A stretch of DNA of 64,000 bases, taken from the NCBI GenBank assembly GCA_021018815.1, contig JAITYX010000026.1, forward strand, positions 1,860,001 to 1,924,000. The letters run 5' to 3'. The translations under genes and the position numbers were made by a program. This DNA is from Talinum fruticosum (lineage: Eukaryota; Streptophyta; Magnoliopsida; Caryophyllales; Talinaceae). Below are positions 12,340 through 22,080 of the stretch, piece by piece; position 1 is the stretch's first letter; every line of letters starts with the position of its first letter. The notes under the pieces were generated by a model. It was not told the origin of the DNA, searched no databases, and saw nothing but the letters and a program-made list of their open reading frames with translations.

Positions 12340-13981
12340 GTAAATAAAAGACTAAGAAATTAAAGAGGGGATGGGTTTGTCTCGAGTTGAGGAGGAATTA
12401 TGAGTGGAGCGCCGGCGCTGATAAGATCTTGACGATGTGCTTGAGCGCGGCGGAGGGAGGACGAGGATCTTTGGAAAAGGCTCGGTTTTGAGTGGCTGGC
12501 CTAGAACTAGTTCGTCCAGAGGCTCGTCTTGAACGACCGGAGGGGTGTGCTCAGAGTTGACCGGCTGCCGACTGTCCTTGTTCAGCAAGGTCTTCCGACC
12601 CACTCGAGGCTGCTATCCGAGCTTATCACTTCCGGTTGAGCTTTAGGAGCACTTGGACCCTCAACTGTTGCTCCTTGTCCTTCTTGGTCTTCCCGGCCTT
12701 CGGCTCACTAGGCTCGAAAAGAGCTGCATCAGCCACAGGCTTTTCTCGCTTCTTCTCGATCTTCTTCTTCACCCTCTCCTCTATCTCGAGAAGGACTTGG
12801 CAAGGCTTGAGGATTCCTCGAAGTGTCCGAGTCTTCTTGATCCTGAGCTGCTTTGGATCGTCTCTCCTGAAGAAGCTCGATCGGCTCCCTCTGCTCCTTC
12901 ACCGAGCCTTCATCTCGGAGGAGCACGTCCTGTTGCTCTCGGAGTTGAGATTGGCGGTTTTCGGTTGATGGTCATAGACCGAAAGACAGTCTTGAATGAC
13001 CGGAGGAGGTCCTTGAGTTCCAAGGCCACAGAGGAGATTTTATCCATGAAAGTCGTGGACAAAACGGAAGAGAGTGTTTTAGAAGCACCTGAGGTGGAAG
13101 CACCACCAGGTGGAGCAGGAAGCGAAAGAGGGGCATCTTTCCGAGTTTGAGGTGGAGAAGGTGGCCTCGGCTCCGAGCCGTGAACCCGGACACCAGGTTC
13201 GGTTTCCGGTATCCGTACCCCAAAAGTTCCTTTTTGCCCACTACAATGGCAACCTTAGAAACTACGGTCGGATCCGAGGGAAGAGGAACCTTGAATTGTT
13301 TGAATATAAGGGTGAGAAGAGCACCGAAGGGAAGAGGGGTGTTCTTCTTGGTCCGAGTTTGAGCTGGCACAGCCTTCCATTTGCTCAATAATAGCAGGAA
13401 AGAGGTCTACCTCGTAGCCCTCTAAAATGTCAAAAATGCTTTGAGGTGCTTGGAGTTGGGGTTCTCCTTGCTAGAGTGTCTGTGAGAAAAAGTTCTCATC
13501 AGCAAGAAACATAGAAGACGTGCTTCGACTTTAGGCGAGTCAAAGAAAAATTTTTGCGTGACCCGGGGAACTCTTTTGCATACTTTTCAAAGAAGTCGTC
13601 GGCGACCTCATTGAAAGGAATAGGGTTGCTATTCAAGAAGAGGGAAGAGACCTTGAACAGGACGATGGAGGAGGGAAGTATTGATGCGAACAGTTATGTT
13701 CGAACCCCGGAGGTGAGAATACCTTCGAGCTGGAAAGATGAGTGTAAAACTCATAAACGAGTTCAGGATAGATGAATTCGCTGAAGCAAAGAAAGTTATA
13801 AACCCCGATCGATTGTATGTGAGGCAACCACGAAAATTTGGTGGTTGGAAAGAATTTATCATCCAGCGCAAAGTGTCTGGGTGACAAGGGGTTTAGAATT
13901 TGGGGGCCCTTCTTGGCTCTTGGTGCGAGGTTTCTTAGTGGCGGAACCAAGAAAATCAAGGTGAGAACCTCTTTTCGGCAT
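12340..13981 (-). pseudogene. Env-like ORF of the Sirevirus-type element, frameshifted
   Basis: A minus-strand ORF lies downstream of pol. Translation from the ATG at 13981-13979 gives a basic N-terminus (MPKRGSHLDF). After a frameshift there is a segment with WLPHIQSIGVYNF and YPELVYEFYTHL, a pattern I associate with the ORF downstream of pol in Sirevirus-type copia elements, often called envelope-like in plants. The rest (12350-13390) lies in at least three frames. Its C-terminal part (12350-12930) is rich in Glu, Arg, Ser and Pro and looks low-complexity. I see no convincing signal peptide. The function of this ORF class is unproven, and this copy is inactivated by several frameshifts. It is not a host gene. 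Confidence 0.6.
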
Positions 13982-14614
13982 TTTGGTGAGAAAAGAGAGA
14001 GGATAAACTTGAGAAAGAGTAGAAGAGAAGAAGACTCAAAGAGAGTGAAGGATAAAAGAAAAAGGTAGAAGAGAAATGAGTTTGAGAGCGACGGAGCTTA
14101 CTTGAGATAATCTTCACGAAGCTTGAGAGCACCGGGTGTCGCTTTGATCACGGAGCGCTTGTTCACGAGAAATTTGATTGAGAGAGAGAGAGAGAGAGAT
14201 AGTTCGCGAGGAGTAAAGTAAAGAAATGAAGGAGAATAGGCACTATTTATAAGAAAATAAACGACCTTCAATATCCGTTCCGATTCAGCTCTTTCAGCGA
14301 GTCACTTCGACCGGTGTGACGGTTTTCTCCTCAACGATTAGAATTCCAGTAGTTTGTCTCTCAACGGCTAGTTGTCCGAAAAGGGCACGTAAGGGAGAAA
14401 AAGGAAAAAAAGAATTTAAAAATAAATTTCGAAATTCTCCACTTATCTAGAGATGATTTCGAAGTTTGATGTCCATTTTTCTCAAAGTCCGAGTCTAACT
14501 CAGCTCGGTTTCGAGTGACTCGAAACTAGAAATAAATAATAGCTATCGGCTCGGTATCACTAAGTCAACTGAACTAATGGTTATTAATGAATTGTAAACA
14601 TAGAACACACAATC
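13982..14614. other. Sirevirus spacer between env-like ORF and RNase H block
   Basis: Non-coding sequence with a short GA repeat (14178-14199) and CCGAG/CTCGG words shared with the LTRs. The junction with the inverted RNase H block lies near its right end, but I cannot place it exactly. Confidence 0.5.
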
Positions 14615-15150
14615 ATGCAAAGAGGTTTTCCAAGCTAATCCAAAAGAATCACATCTCACTTCGGTGAAGAGAATATTTAGATATCTTACGGGGACTCGGA
14701 ATTTAGGTCTATGGTACTCCGGAGACTCAAAACCGACTCTCATTGGATACTCGAGATGCTGATTACGATGGATACAAAGTTGATAGAAAGAGCACTTCGG
14801 GGCGTGCCAATTTCTAAGTCAATCCTTAATATCTTGGCACTCAAAGAAGAAAAATTCAGTAGCTCTATCAACTGCCGAAGCCGAGTATATTGCAGCTGGA
14901 GCATGTTGTGCTCGGATTGTATGGATAAAACAACACTTGAAGGACCTTGGACTCTCTTTCAAATCGGTTCCAATCAAGTGTGATAATCGGAGTGCAATCA
15001 GCATCACCAAAAATCCGAGTTCGAGCACTCAAAGACGAAACATATTGAGGTCAGGTATCATTTCTTAAGAGACCATTCTAAGAAAGGTGATATTGAACTC
15101 GAATTCATTCCTACAAATCTTCAATTAGCTGATAGAGCTTTTGAATGTTT
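14615..15150 (+). pseudogene. Copia RNase H fragment in inverted orientation
   Basis: Plus-strand translation gives FQANPKESHLTSVKR, then YSDADYDG and KSTSGACQF, then AEAEYIAAG, the hallmarks of the copia RNase H domain at the end of pol. A frameshift follows near 14810 and another after 15000. The domain breaks off at ...PTNLQLAD, just before the usual IFTKPL motif. The RT, integrase and gag parts of the surrounding element all read on the minus strand, so this piece is inverted relative to them, or comes from another copia copy. It is followed directly by the PIF/Harbinger relic. Confidence 0.85.
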
Positions 15151-15389
15151 CATGACTCATAACTAATAATTCAATATATAAGAATGTTTTATGTCTAGTT
15201 GTGTTTGTTTTTCTACAAATATTTGTTTGCTATCTAATTTGTTGGTAGGAAAGAATGCTAGTTGTCTTTTGTTGTTTTTCTTATTTAGTTTGGTTGTATT
15301 TTTTTTAAATAGATTGATGAGGAATGGAACAAGCTTAGAAAATGGACTAGAGCTAGTGTTTCGTTTATGGTGCCTATGCCGCTAGCCTA

Positions 15390-16536
15390 GTGTCTCTTGC
15401 ATTTCTTAATAATTATGTTGATAGGCCAATTCCTAAGGATGGGGAAGGGGATAGTCATCATCAATTTTTTCTTAGTAGGCTAACACTAAAAAAAGATCAA
15501 GATTGTCATAATGAGTTTCGTAGGGTTACGGATGCCTTTGTTAGGTTAGTGTGCTTATTACGTGATATGGGGAGACTAAGGGACACCTATTCTAGCTCGG
15601 TTGAGGAACAAGTTGCCAAATTTCTTCATATTATTGGACATAATAGGAGAAATTATTATGTGAAATTGGATTATTGGCATTCGAGTAAAACAGCTTAGTA
15701 GACACTTCCATAATGTCTTAAGGGCCGTCATTTCCTTAGAAGGGATACTTTTAAAGCAACCGGATGGATCACAATGTCCTTTAGAGATTGCAAATAACTT
15801 AAGGTTTTTCCTTTTTTAAAGATTGTGTTAGTGCAATTGATGTGTCACATTTTCGTGTCAAAGTATCAAGTGATGTGGTTCAAAGATATAGAGGACAAAA
15901 GCAATATCCTACTATGAATGTTCTTGCTACTTGTGGTTTTGACTTGAAGTTCACATATGTATTACCAGGTTGGGAAGGGTTTGCTTCGATTCGAGAGTTC
16001 TTAACGAGTGCACTAGAAAATAGAATTGATAGGTTGGCGAGTGCCTGGTGGGAGATATTATTTGGTTGATTTAGGATATCAACTAAGACGTGGGTTCTTA
16101 ACTCCATATCGGAAAATAAGATATCATTTGAAAGAATATGGTGTTCTTGCTCCGCAAAACGCTAGAGAGATATTTAACCACCATCAAGATTCTTCTCTTC
16201 GAAATGCAATTGAAAGGGCCTTTGGTGTTTTAAAGAAGAGATTTGCAATGTTAGCTAGTGGAAGTGAACCTTTCTACTCTGCACAAACACAAGTTGATGT
16301 TGTGCTTGCTTGGATGCATATTACATAACTATTTGATGGTTGTTGATCCGGATATAGAGCTTATAGAACAAGTTGATTGGGAACTACTTAATTCAAACCA
16401 ATCATGTGATATATGTCCTTCAAATTCAACAAGTGAGAATAGAGAAATGGAAGAATTTAGAGATAGTCCGGCCAATGCAATGTGGAGGGATTATACTAGT
16501 GGTCGTAATGCTCGGTATGTTATAATGCACTTTTGA
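15390..16536 (+). pseudogene. PIF/Harbinger transposase relic
   Basis: Plus-strand fragments in three frames together span a DDE transposase of the PIF/Harbinger superfamily (HARBI1-like nuclease). The first catalytic Asp is seen in SAIDVSHFRV (about 15830), the second in YYLVDLGYQLRRGF (about 16050) and the Glu in NAIERAFGVLKKRF (about 16210). Before them lies the ERQVAKFLHII-type helical region (15600-15640), where the usual pattern is 'vA.FL...gh'. Frameshifts near 15700, 15830, 16060 and 16320 and in-frame stops make it non-functional. A Myb/SANT-like second ORF follows, as is typical for autonomous PIF elements. Neither TIR is recognisable, so the element is truncated at both ends. Confidence 0.85.
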
Positions 16537-16664
16537 ATTCCTTGTTTAAGTTCTTGGCATGAGTTATTTATTTTGTTTTCTAACTAGTCTTGTCTCTCTT
16601 GATTATATGATGAATGTGACATTGAGAAGGACGGAAGCATAACAACTTGTAGAAAGAAGAATCT

Positions 16665-16941
16665 TACATGGTCCGTCGAAATGGATATAATTTTAACGAG
16701 ATGGACTCTTGGAGCAAATGGAGAAGGGTCAAAAATTGGTAGTACTTTCACCAAGTACGACTTTTTCGAGATGTTGCTAAATTAGTGGGGTCGAAGTGCA
16801 ACAAATTGGGATTTTCTATGTTGAATGTTAAAAATAGGCTAAAAACTTCGGAAAAAAAGCATGCGAGATGCTAAAAAATTTTACAACAAAGTGGATTTGG
16901 TTTCAATGAATCGACACAAATGATTGAGGCGGCACCGAATG
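16665..16941 (+). pseudogene. Myb/SANT-like ORF of the PIF/Harbinger relic, truncated
   Basis: Downstream of the transposase the plus strand reads TWSVEMDIILTRWTLGANG, and later GFGFNESTQMIEAAPNV. This matches the Myb/SANT-like DNA-binding protein encoded as the second ORF by plant PIF elements. It contains stops and frameshifts. The match stops at 16941, in the middle of the domain, exactly where minus-strand copia RT sequence begins. The junction is therefore a rearrangement breakpoint rather than a TIR. Confidence 0.7.
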
Positions 16942-18060
16942 TATACTTTTTCTTCAATTTGCTTTACCTTTTTCGTCCGAGTCCAGTTTCAAGCTACTAC
17001 TCATAGGTGTTGCTTGCATGCCTCGCATCTTGAAGTTTATACTTTTTCAGCAGCTCCTTGGTGTACTTTGATTGATGGACATAGATTCCATTTTTGTCTT
17101 GCTTGATTTGTAGACCAAGGAAGAAATTGAGTTCTCTCATCATACTCATTTGAAATTCTGTCTCATTAACTCGGAAAAATCTCAACACAAAATGTCATTA
17201 GTAGCTCCAAATATTATGTCATCAACGTATATCCGAGCAATAAGGAAATCTTTCCCCTTGGTTTTTATAAAGACAGTCTTGTCGATCCGACCTTTTCTAA
17301 AATCATTTTGAACCAAGAAATTGCTCAGTCTTTCATACCAAGCTCTGGGAGCTTGGTTAGCATAAAGAGCCTTTTGAAGTTTAAAAACATGATTTGGAAA
17401 TTCGAGTTTTCAAATCCAGGGGCAGCTCAACATAGACTTCCTCTTCGGTAAAACCATTGAGAAAAGCACACTTAACATCCATTTGATATAATTTGATATT
17501 CATGCTAGATGCAAATGCTAACAGGATTCTAATAGCTTCGATTCCGCAACAGGTGCAAAGGTTTCCCCACAATCAATCCCTTCTTCCTGATTGTAACCTT
17601 GAGCCACAAGTCTAGCTTTGTTTCGACTACCAACCCACCTTTATCTAGTTTGTTCTTGAAAACAAATTTGGTTCCTATGACCGAGTGGTCGGAAGGTCGT
17701 TTGGTCGAGTCCGGACTTGGTTTCTTTCGAATTGATTGAGTTCCTCTTGCATAGCCTTTACCCATTCAGAGTTCATTTAGGGCCCCTAGTGCATTTTTAG
17801 GTTCGAGTTAATGAAATGAATGTAGTGAATGCACATAGATTCCGAAGAGAGGAATGAGTTCTTACCCCACTTGTTGATATCGGATAATATGTTTTCTAGT
17901 GCATGACTAGAAGCATATTTTAATGCTCTATCTGTTCTCTAATTCACAAGATCCGTAGGCTAAATTGGTTGATCTTCGGAAGTTTGTTCCGAGTGAGTTG
18001 TTCATCGGTTTGTCCTTCATCATTCTCAGCAGGTTCTTGAGTTGTTTCATTCCGAGCTGG
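16942..18060 (-). pseudogene. Copia reverse transcriptase fragment (Sirevirus pol)
   Basis: Minus-strand translation starting near 17790 shows the RT N-terminus ([15 protein letters not shown]), [19 protein letters not shown] with the first catalytic Asp, and farther down MRELNFFLGLQIKQ and HQSKYTKELLKKY. Frameshifts near 17560 and 17390 and missing residues around the YVDD box show decay. The fragment ends at 16942, where it meets the Myb relic. Upstream (17790-18060) is the acidic linker before RT. The other half of pol lies beyond the Athila insertion, from 31332. Confidence 0.85.
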
Positions 18061-18065
18061 TTGGG

Positions 18066-19707
18066 TGATAAGTGCCATTTTTGCATTAGTTTTCATAGGA
18101 AATTGCTGGTCGGTTTTGGGGATTTATGTTCATATTTATGTACTTTATGCCCCATTTATGCTTTTCACTTGGGTTTTGTGTTTTTGGTCTATTTCTGCAG
18201 ACTTCCTAATGATTTGGACCTGATTTTAGTCATATTTTAGTCCAAAGCTATTTTGAATCCATGTTTCTAACTTCTTTATTGAAAGAACTTTCCAATGACA
18301 TATTATAAGCTTAATTTCGTTGAGGAACGGAAAAGATATGAGTTGGAAAGTAAGAAGGGTGTGGTAATGGACACTTCTTTACTCTCTGAATTATGTTTTT
18401 CCCACACTTATGAAGCAAGCATAATGATGAAAGAATTGGAAACTAGACTCAATGAGCTTTCCGGAAAATCAAGAATCGCATCATTTGGACATCGGACGAG
18501 GAAGTTATGACCGAATCAATTTGACGCATCCTTCCAACAACCAACACGGGCAGACCGTTTCGGAGGAAACGGCCCGTGTTGGAGGTCGAGCCTTTTACAT
18601 CGAGAACGGGCAGCCCGTGTCGGAGGACACAGCCCGTTTTCATCGTCCCCGTCCAGCTTTGACGTGCTAGCATCCAACACGGTCAGCCCGTGTCGGAGGA
18701 CACGGCCCGTGTTGGAGGTAAATTTTGCCGAGACGCTTCGGCTTTGACGGTTTCGGCTCTTGATTGCTTCTTAATGGCTTATTTAAGCTGCTTTTCGGCA
18801 ATTCCTGCAAAAAATCCATCCCAAAATCCTCCATAGTTCATCCTTCATTTTTCCTTCCTCCATTCCTTCACATCAAACCAAAAAAACTTTGAAGATCGAA
18901 GAAGAAGATTGAAGCGATTGCAGGATTCCATTTGAAGTCGAGAGATTCAAGTGGAGCACTTCAAGCCTATCATCTACTTATTCATTTCTTGTTGTTTGAG
19001 GTTTGATTCCATGTATTGGATTTTAGTTAATCTTTCAATAAACATGTGTGAGTAGTTTAGTTTTTCTAGGGATTTGTAATCCGAAACAATGAAGTTTGAT
19101 TAGTTTTCCATGATTTGTGCTTGAATTCTGAATTTGATCAATAGAAGGTTGTGTTTATTATGTTCATGAGTGTTTTGAAGGCCTAGAATACTTATGTTTA
19201 GAGATTAATCTATCATGTACTCGAAAGGTGAAATAGAATAATCCGACAACCAACTTTTCTACCTAGTTTATAAAATTTGAGAAAAGATTAGTAAATTAGG
19301 GGATCACTTTGATAATTTGAAATCTTTAACTTTGATTAACTTTGAAGGCATATGAAAGTTGTTTGATAGGTTAATTAGAGCAATTCTATTAAGCATCGAA
19401 AGAGCGGTAGAATTTTGTGATTATCGATCCTTGATTTATTTGAATGAATGATTGCGCAAATTATGTTTAAATAATCAAACTCATTCTTAGGAAAGCAAAT
19501 CCCTAGATATTTTTACCCATTAATTTTAAGTCTAGATTAATTTTCTTAATTTTAATAGTTAGAACTAGTTTAGAAAGAACAAACTCCAAAAATCTGATTT
19601 TCTTAGCAATTGAGTAGAGGGCTAGTTTAGTGCGTTGCTAGAACGAGTCCTTGTGGGATCGACCTTGACTAGCTACAATTTAAACACCGTGCGCTTGCGG
19701 CCTGTCA
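18066..19707 (+). mobile_element. Athila LTR1 (5' LTR)
   Basis: A 1642-bp LTR that begins TGATAAGTGCC and ends GCGGCCTGTCA, beside the tRNA-Asp primer site. It is nearly identical to LTR3 (29683-31326), which points to recent insertion. It carries the triple hairpin module at 18541-18715. Confidence 0.93.
18541..18715. repeat. Three successive GC-rich hairpins in LTR1
   Basis: There are three imperfect palindromes: 18541-18582 (arms ccaacacgggc and gcccgtgttgg), about 18603-18641 (arms gaacgggc and gcccgttttc) and 18674-18715 (arms ccaacacgg and ccgtgttgg). Each has a second inner stem around a cggagga loop. The same set is in LTR3 at about 30158-30333 and is missing from LTR2 through a deletion. 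They could fold as stacked stem-loops in the LTR transcript. Confidence 0.9.
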
Positions 19708-19713
19708 AGTTTT

Positions 19714-19731
19714 TGGCGCCGTTGCCGGGGA
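19714..19731 (+). other. Primer-binding site, tRNA-Asp
   Basis: TGGCGCCGTTGCCGGGGA is the complement of the 3' end of plant tRNA-Asp. It starts 6 bases after the LTR1 end. Use of tRNA-Asp is typical of Athila/Calypso-type gypsy elements. Confidence 0.9.
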
Positions 19732-19850
19732 TTCTATTTTTAGTAGCCATTAGACGAATACTCTCAAATTGACTAAGTGTTTATTTTCTTTTTCTGTTTT
19801 GATTGCGTTAGTAGTTTTGTTTTTGTTCTTGCTAGGTACTCTCTCCTTAC

Positions 19851-21369
19851 ATGCAAAAAGCTCAATTATTTGAGTTTGATCCAGAAATTGAGCAAACCTT
19901 CCGCTCTAGACGGAAGAAGCAAAGGCTAGAGAAGGCTAAGAAGAACCAAGAAGAAAACTCCAAGCAAAAGCCCAAGATGGCCGGTGAGGAAAGAAGGACT
20001 TTTGGGCAATATATGACACCCAATGTCACTAATCCACCGACGGCCATCAATGTCTCGAGTGTAGCGGCAAATGACTTTGAGCTGAAGAATTCGCTCATAC
20101 TCTTGGTGAGGGCCACTCCTTTCCATGGCCTCCCCAATGAAGACCCCAACCGGCACCTCCGCATTTTTCGCCAAGCATGTGATACTTTCAAGGTGAACGG
20201 GGCTTCACCGGATGCAATCAAACTACGATTGTTTCCGTTCTCACTTGAAGGAAGGGCATGGGAGTGGCTAGATTCTCTTCCGGCGAACTCCATCAGCACA
20301 TTTGATCAACTTGCAAGTGCTTTCTTGGCAAAATACTTCCCACCAAGCAAGTTGACCAATTTGAGGAACCAAATTTCCACCTTCGTTCAAGAGCCGGAGG
20401 AGACGTTGTATGAAGCATGGGAGCGGTTCAAGGATCTCCTTCGCCAATGCCCCCAACATGGATTTGAGCCATGGGTCCCCATTCAAGCTTTCTACAATGG
20501 GGTAGATGATCACTTGAGAGCCACCATTCTTGCGGCGACGGGAGGAAACATTATGAGTAAGTCCGTCGATGAGCTCCACGCCTTGATTGAGCGAGATGGC
20601 GCTGAACAGCTTTCAATGGTCCAAGCCCCATTCCAAAAGAACGGGAGGTAAGCTTGATGTTGATGTAGTTTCTGTCCTTTCTGCTAAGATAGATGCTATA
20701 ACTCAAAAAATGGACCGTCCGAATGTGAATGTTGCCCCTCCCCTTCCATGTGCGTCATGTAGTTCTTATGAGCATGAGACCTTATTTTGTCCTGTGGGTA
20801 TGGCTAGTAATGGACCAACCGACCAAGGCAATTTTATTGGCAACCCGAACCCAAGGCCAAACTTTGACCCCTTCTCAAATTTCTATAACCCAGGATTTAG
20901 GTATCACCCCAATTTTTCCTACCGGAATAACAATCCTATGGGTCCACAACAAGTGCCAAGACCACCCGCCCCTGGATTCCAAAGACCTACCCAACCCCAA
21001 GTGCCCCAAAAGTCTAGCTTGGAGGTCATGATGGAAAGCATGATTTTGGCTCAACAAAAGTAAGATGAGATTATCAAGCAATTGGCTTCTAAAGTTGAAA
21101 TCTTAGCCACTCACAATAAAATGCTTGAAACTCAAATTGCTAGCCAAGCTAGCTCTTCCTCTAGCCTTCCGGGTAAGCTTCCTAGCCAACCGGTGCCTAA
21201 CCCTAGGGAACAATGTAATGCCATAACTGTGAGGAGTAGGACACAATTGGCGGGGGCTAAGGATGCTAGTAGTGAGCATGTGGTTACTCATGTGCAAAAT
21301 GAGAATGATGAGAATGATGTGAGTTTGCATGATGTTGTGAATGAGGAGGTGTCTTTACCCTCCAAATAA
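19851..21369 (+). pseudogene. Athila-type gag, frameshifted
   Basis: The first ORF (19851-20651, 266 aa) starts at the first ATG after the primer site. It has a basic, coiled N-terminus and a retrotransposon gag domain (about residues 90-235) with LFPFSLEGRAWEWLDSLP, FLAKYFPPSKLTNLRNQI and LYEAWERFKDLLRQCP. A frameshift near 20600-20650 moves the frame. The second part (to 21063) carries a zinc knuckle CASCSSYEHETLFC (CX2CX4HX4C) and a Pro/Asn-rich stretch. An in-frame TAA (21061-21063) and another (21367-21369) interrupt the continuous gag-protease frame. Both may be single-base changes from CAA. Gag forms the virus-like particle. This copy is probably inactive. Confidence 0.88.
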
Positions 21370-21387
21370 CCCTTAGTTGATGTTGTT

Positions 21388-22080
21388 GTGCAAAATGAGA
21401 AGGAGACTCCTAATGACCGACCAAAAACTCCCGAAAGAATTTACATTCCGCCTTTACCATTCCCACAAAGAATAGCTAAGGCTAAGCTTGATATTCAGTT
21501 TGGGAAGTTTTTGGAGATGCTTAAGAAATGCAATATGAACATTCCCTTCATTAATGCTTTGACTCAAATGCCCTTGTATGCTAAATTTTTGAAAGAGATC
21601 CTCTCCAAAAAGAGGACATTGAATGAGCATGAGACTTTTGCATTGAGTGAGGAGTGTAGTGCGGTCGTCCAAAATAAGCTTCCCGAAAAGCTTAAAAACC
21701 TAGGTAGTTTTTCCATCCCATGTCCGATTGGGAATATGTCCATAGATCGAGCTTTATGTGATTTGGGGTCAAGTGTGAGCTTGATGCCCTATTCTTTATA
21801 TAAGAATTTGGACATAGCGAAGTTAAGGTCCACCACCATTTCTCTTCAATTAGCGGATAGTTCTATGACATATCCTTTGGGTATTTTAGAGGACATGCCC
21901 GTCAAGGTTGGTGATTTCTTTGTGCCTGTGGACTTTTTAGTTCTTGATATGGCTGAGGATACCCGCACCCAAATCATTCTTGGGAGGCCTTTCGTGGCTA
22001 CTGCTGGGTGTATGATTGATGTAAAAGAGGGCAGATTGACTTTTGATGTGGGGAGCATCATGCTGAATTTGAATTTTTAA
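21388..22080 (+). pseudogene. Athila-type protease region
   Basis: The same frame as the second gag part continues after the TAA at 21367. A linker with RIYIPPLPFPQRI is followed by a retropepsin with the active-site motif CDLGSSVSLMP (D at about residue 136), then IILGRPFVATAG, the conserved flap-distal ILGRPF motif. The ORF stops at 22080. In a complete Athila element RT, RNase H and integrase would follow. Here they do not, so this is a gag-protease deletion derivative. Confidence 0.85.

Noticed and set aside
12653..13150. A 165-codon + strand ORF as a host gene
   Set aside because: It is the antisense shadow of the env-like ORF region of the minus-strand retroelement.
14545..14614. RT-like continuation just before the inverted RNase H
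   Set aside because: The length (66 bases) would fit the missing RT stretch, but the translated sequence does not resemble it, so I make no claim.
18541..18715. CRISPR-like repeat array
   Set aside because: There are only three palindromic units with unequal spacing, in a plant LTR, with no spacer diversity or cas genes.
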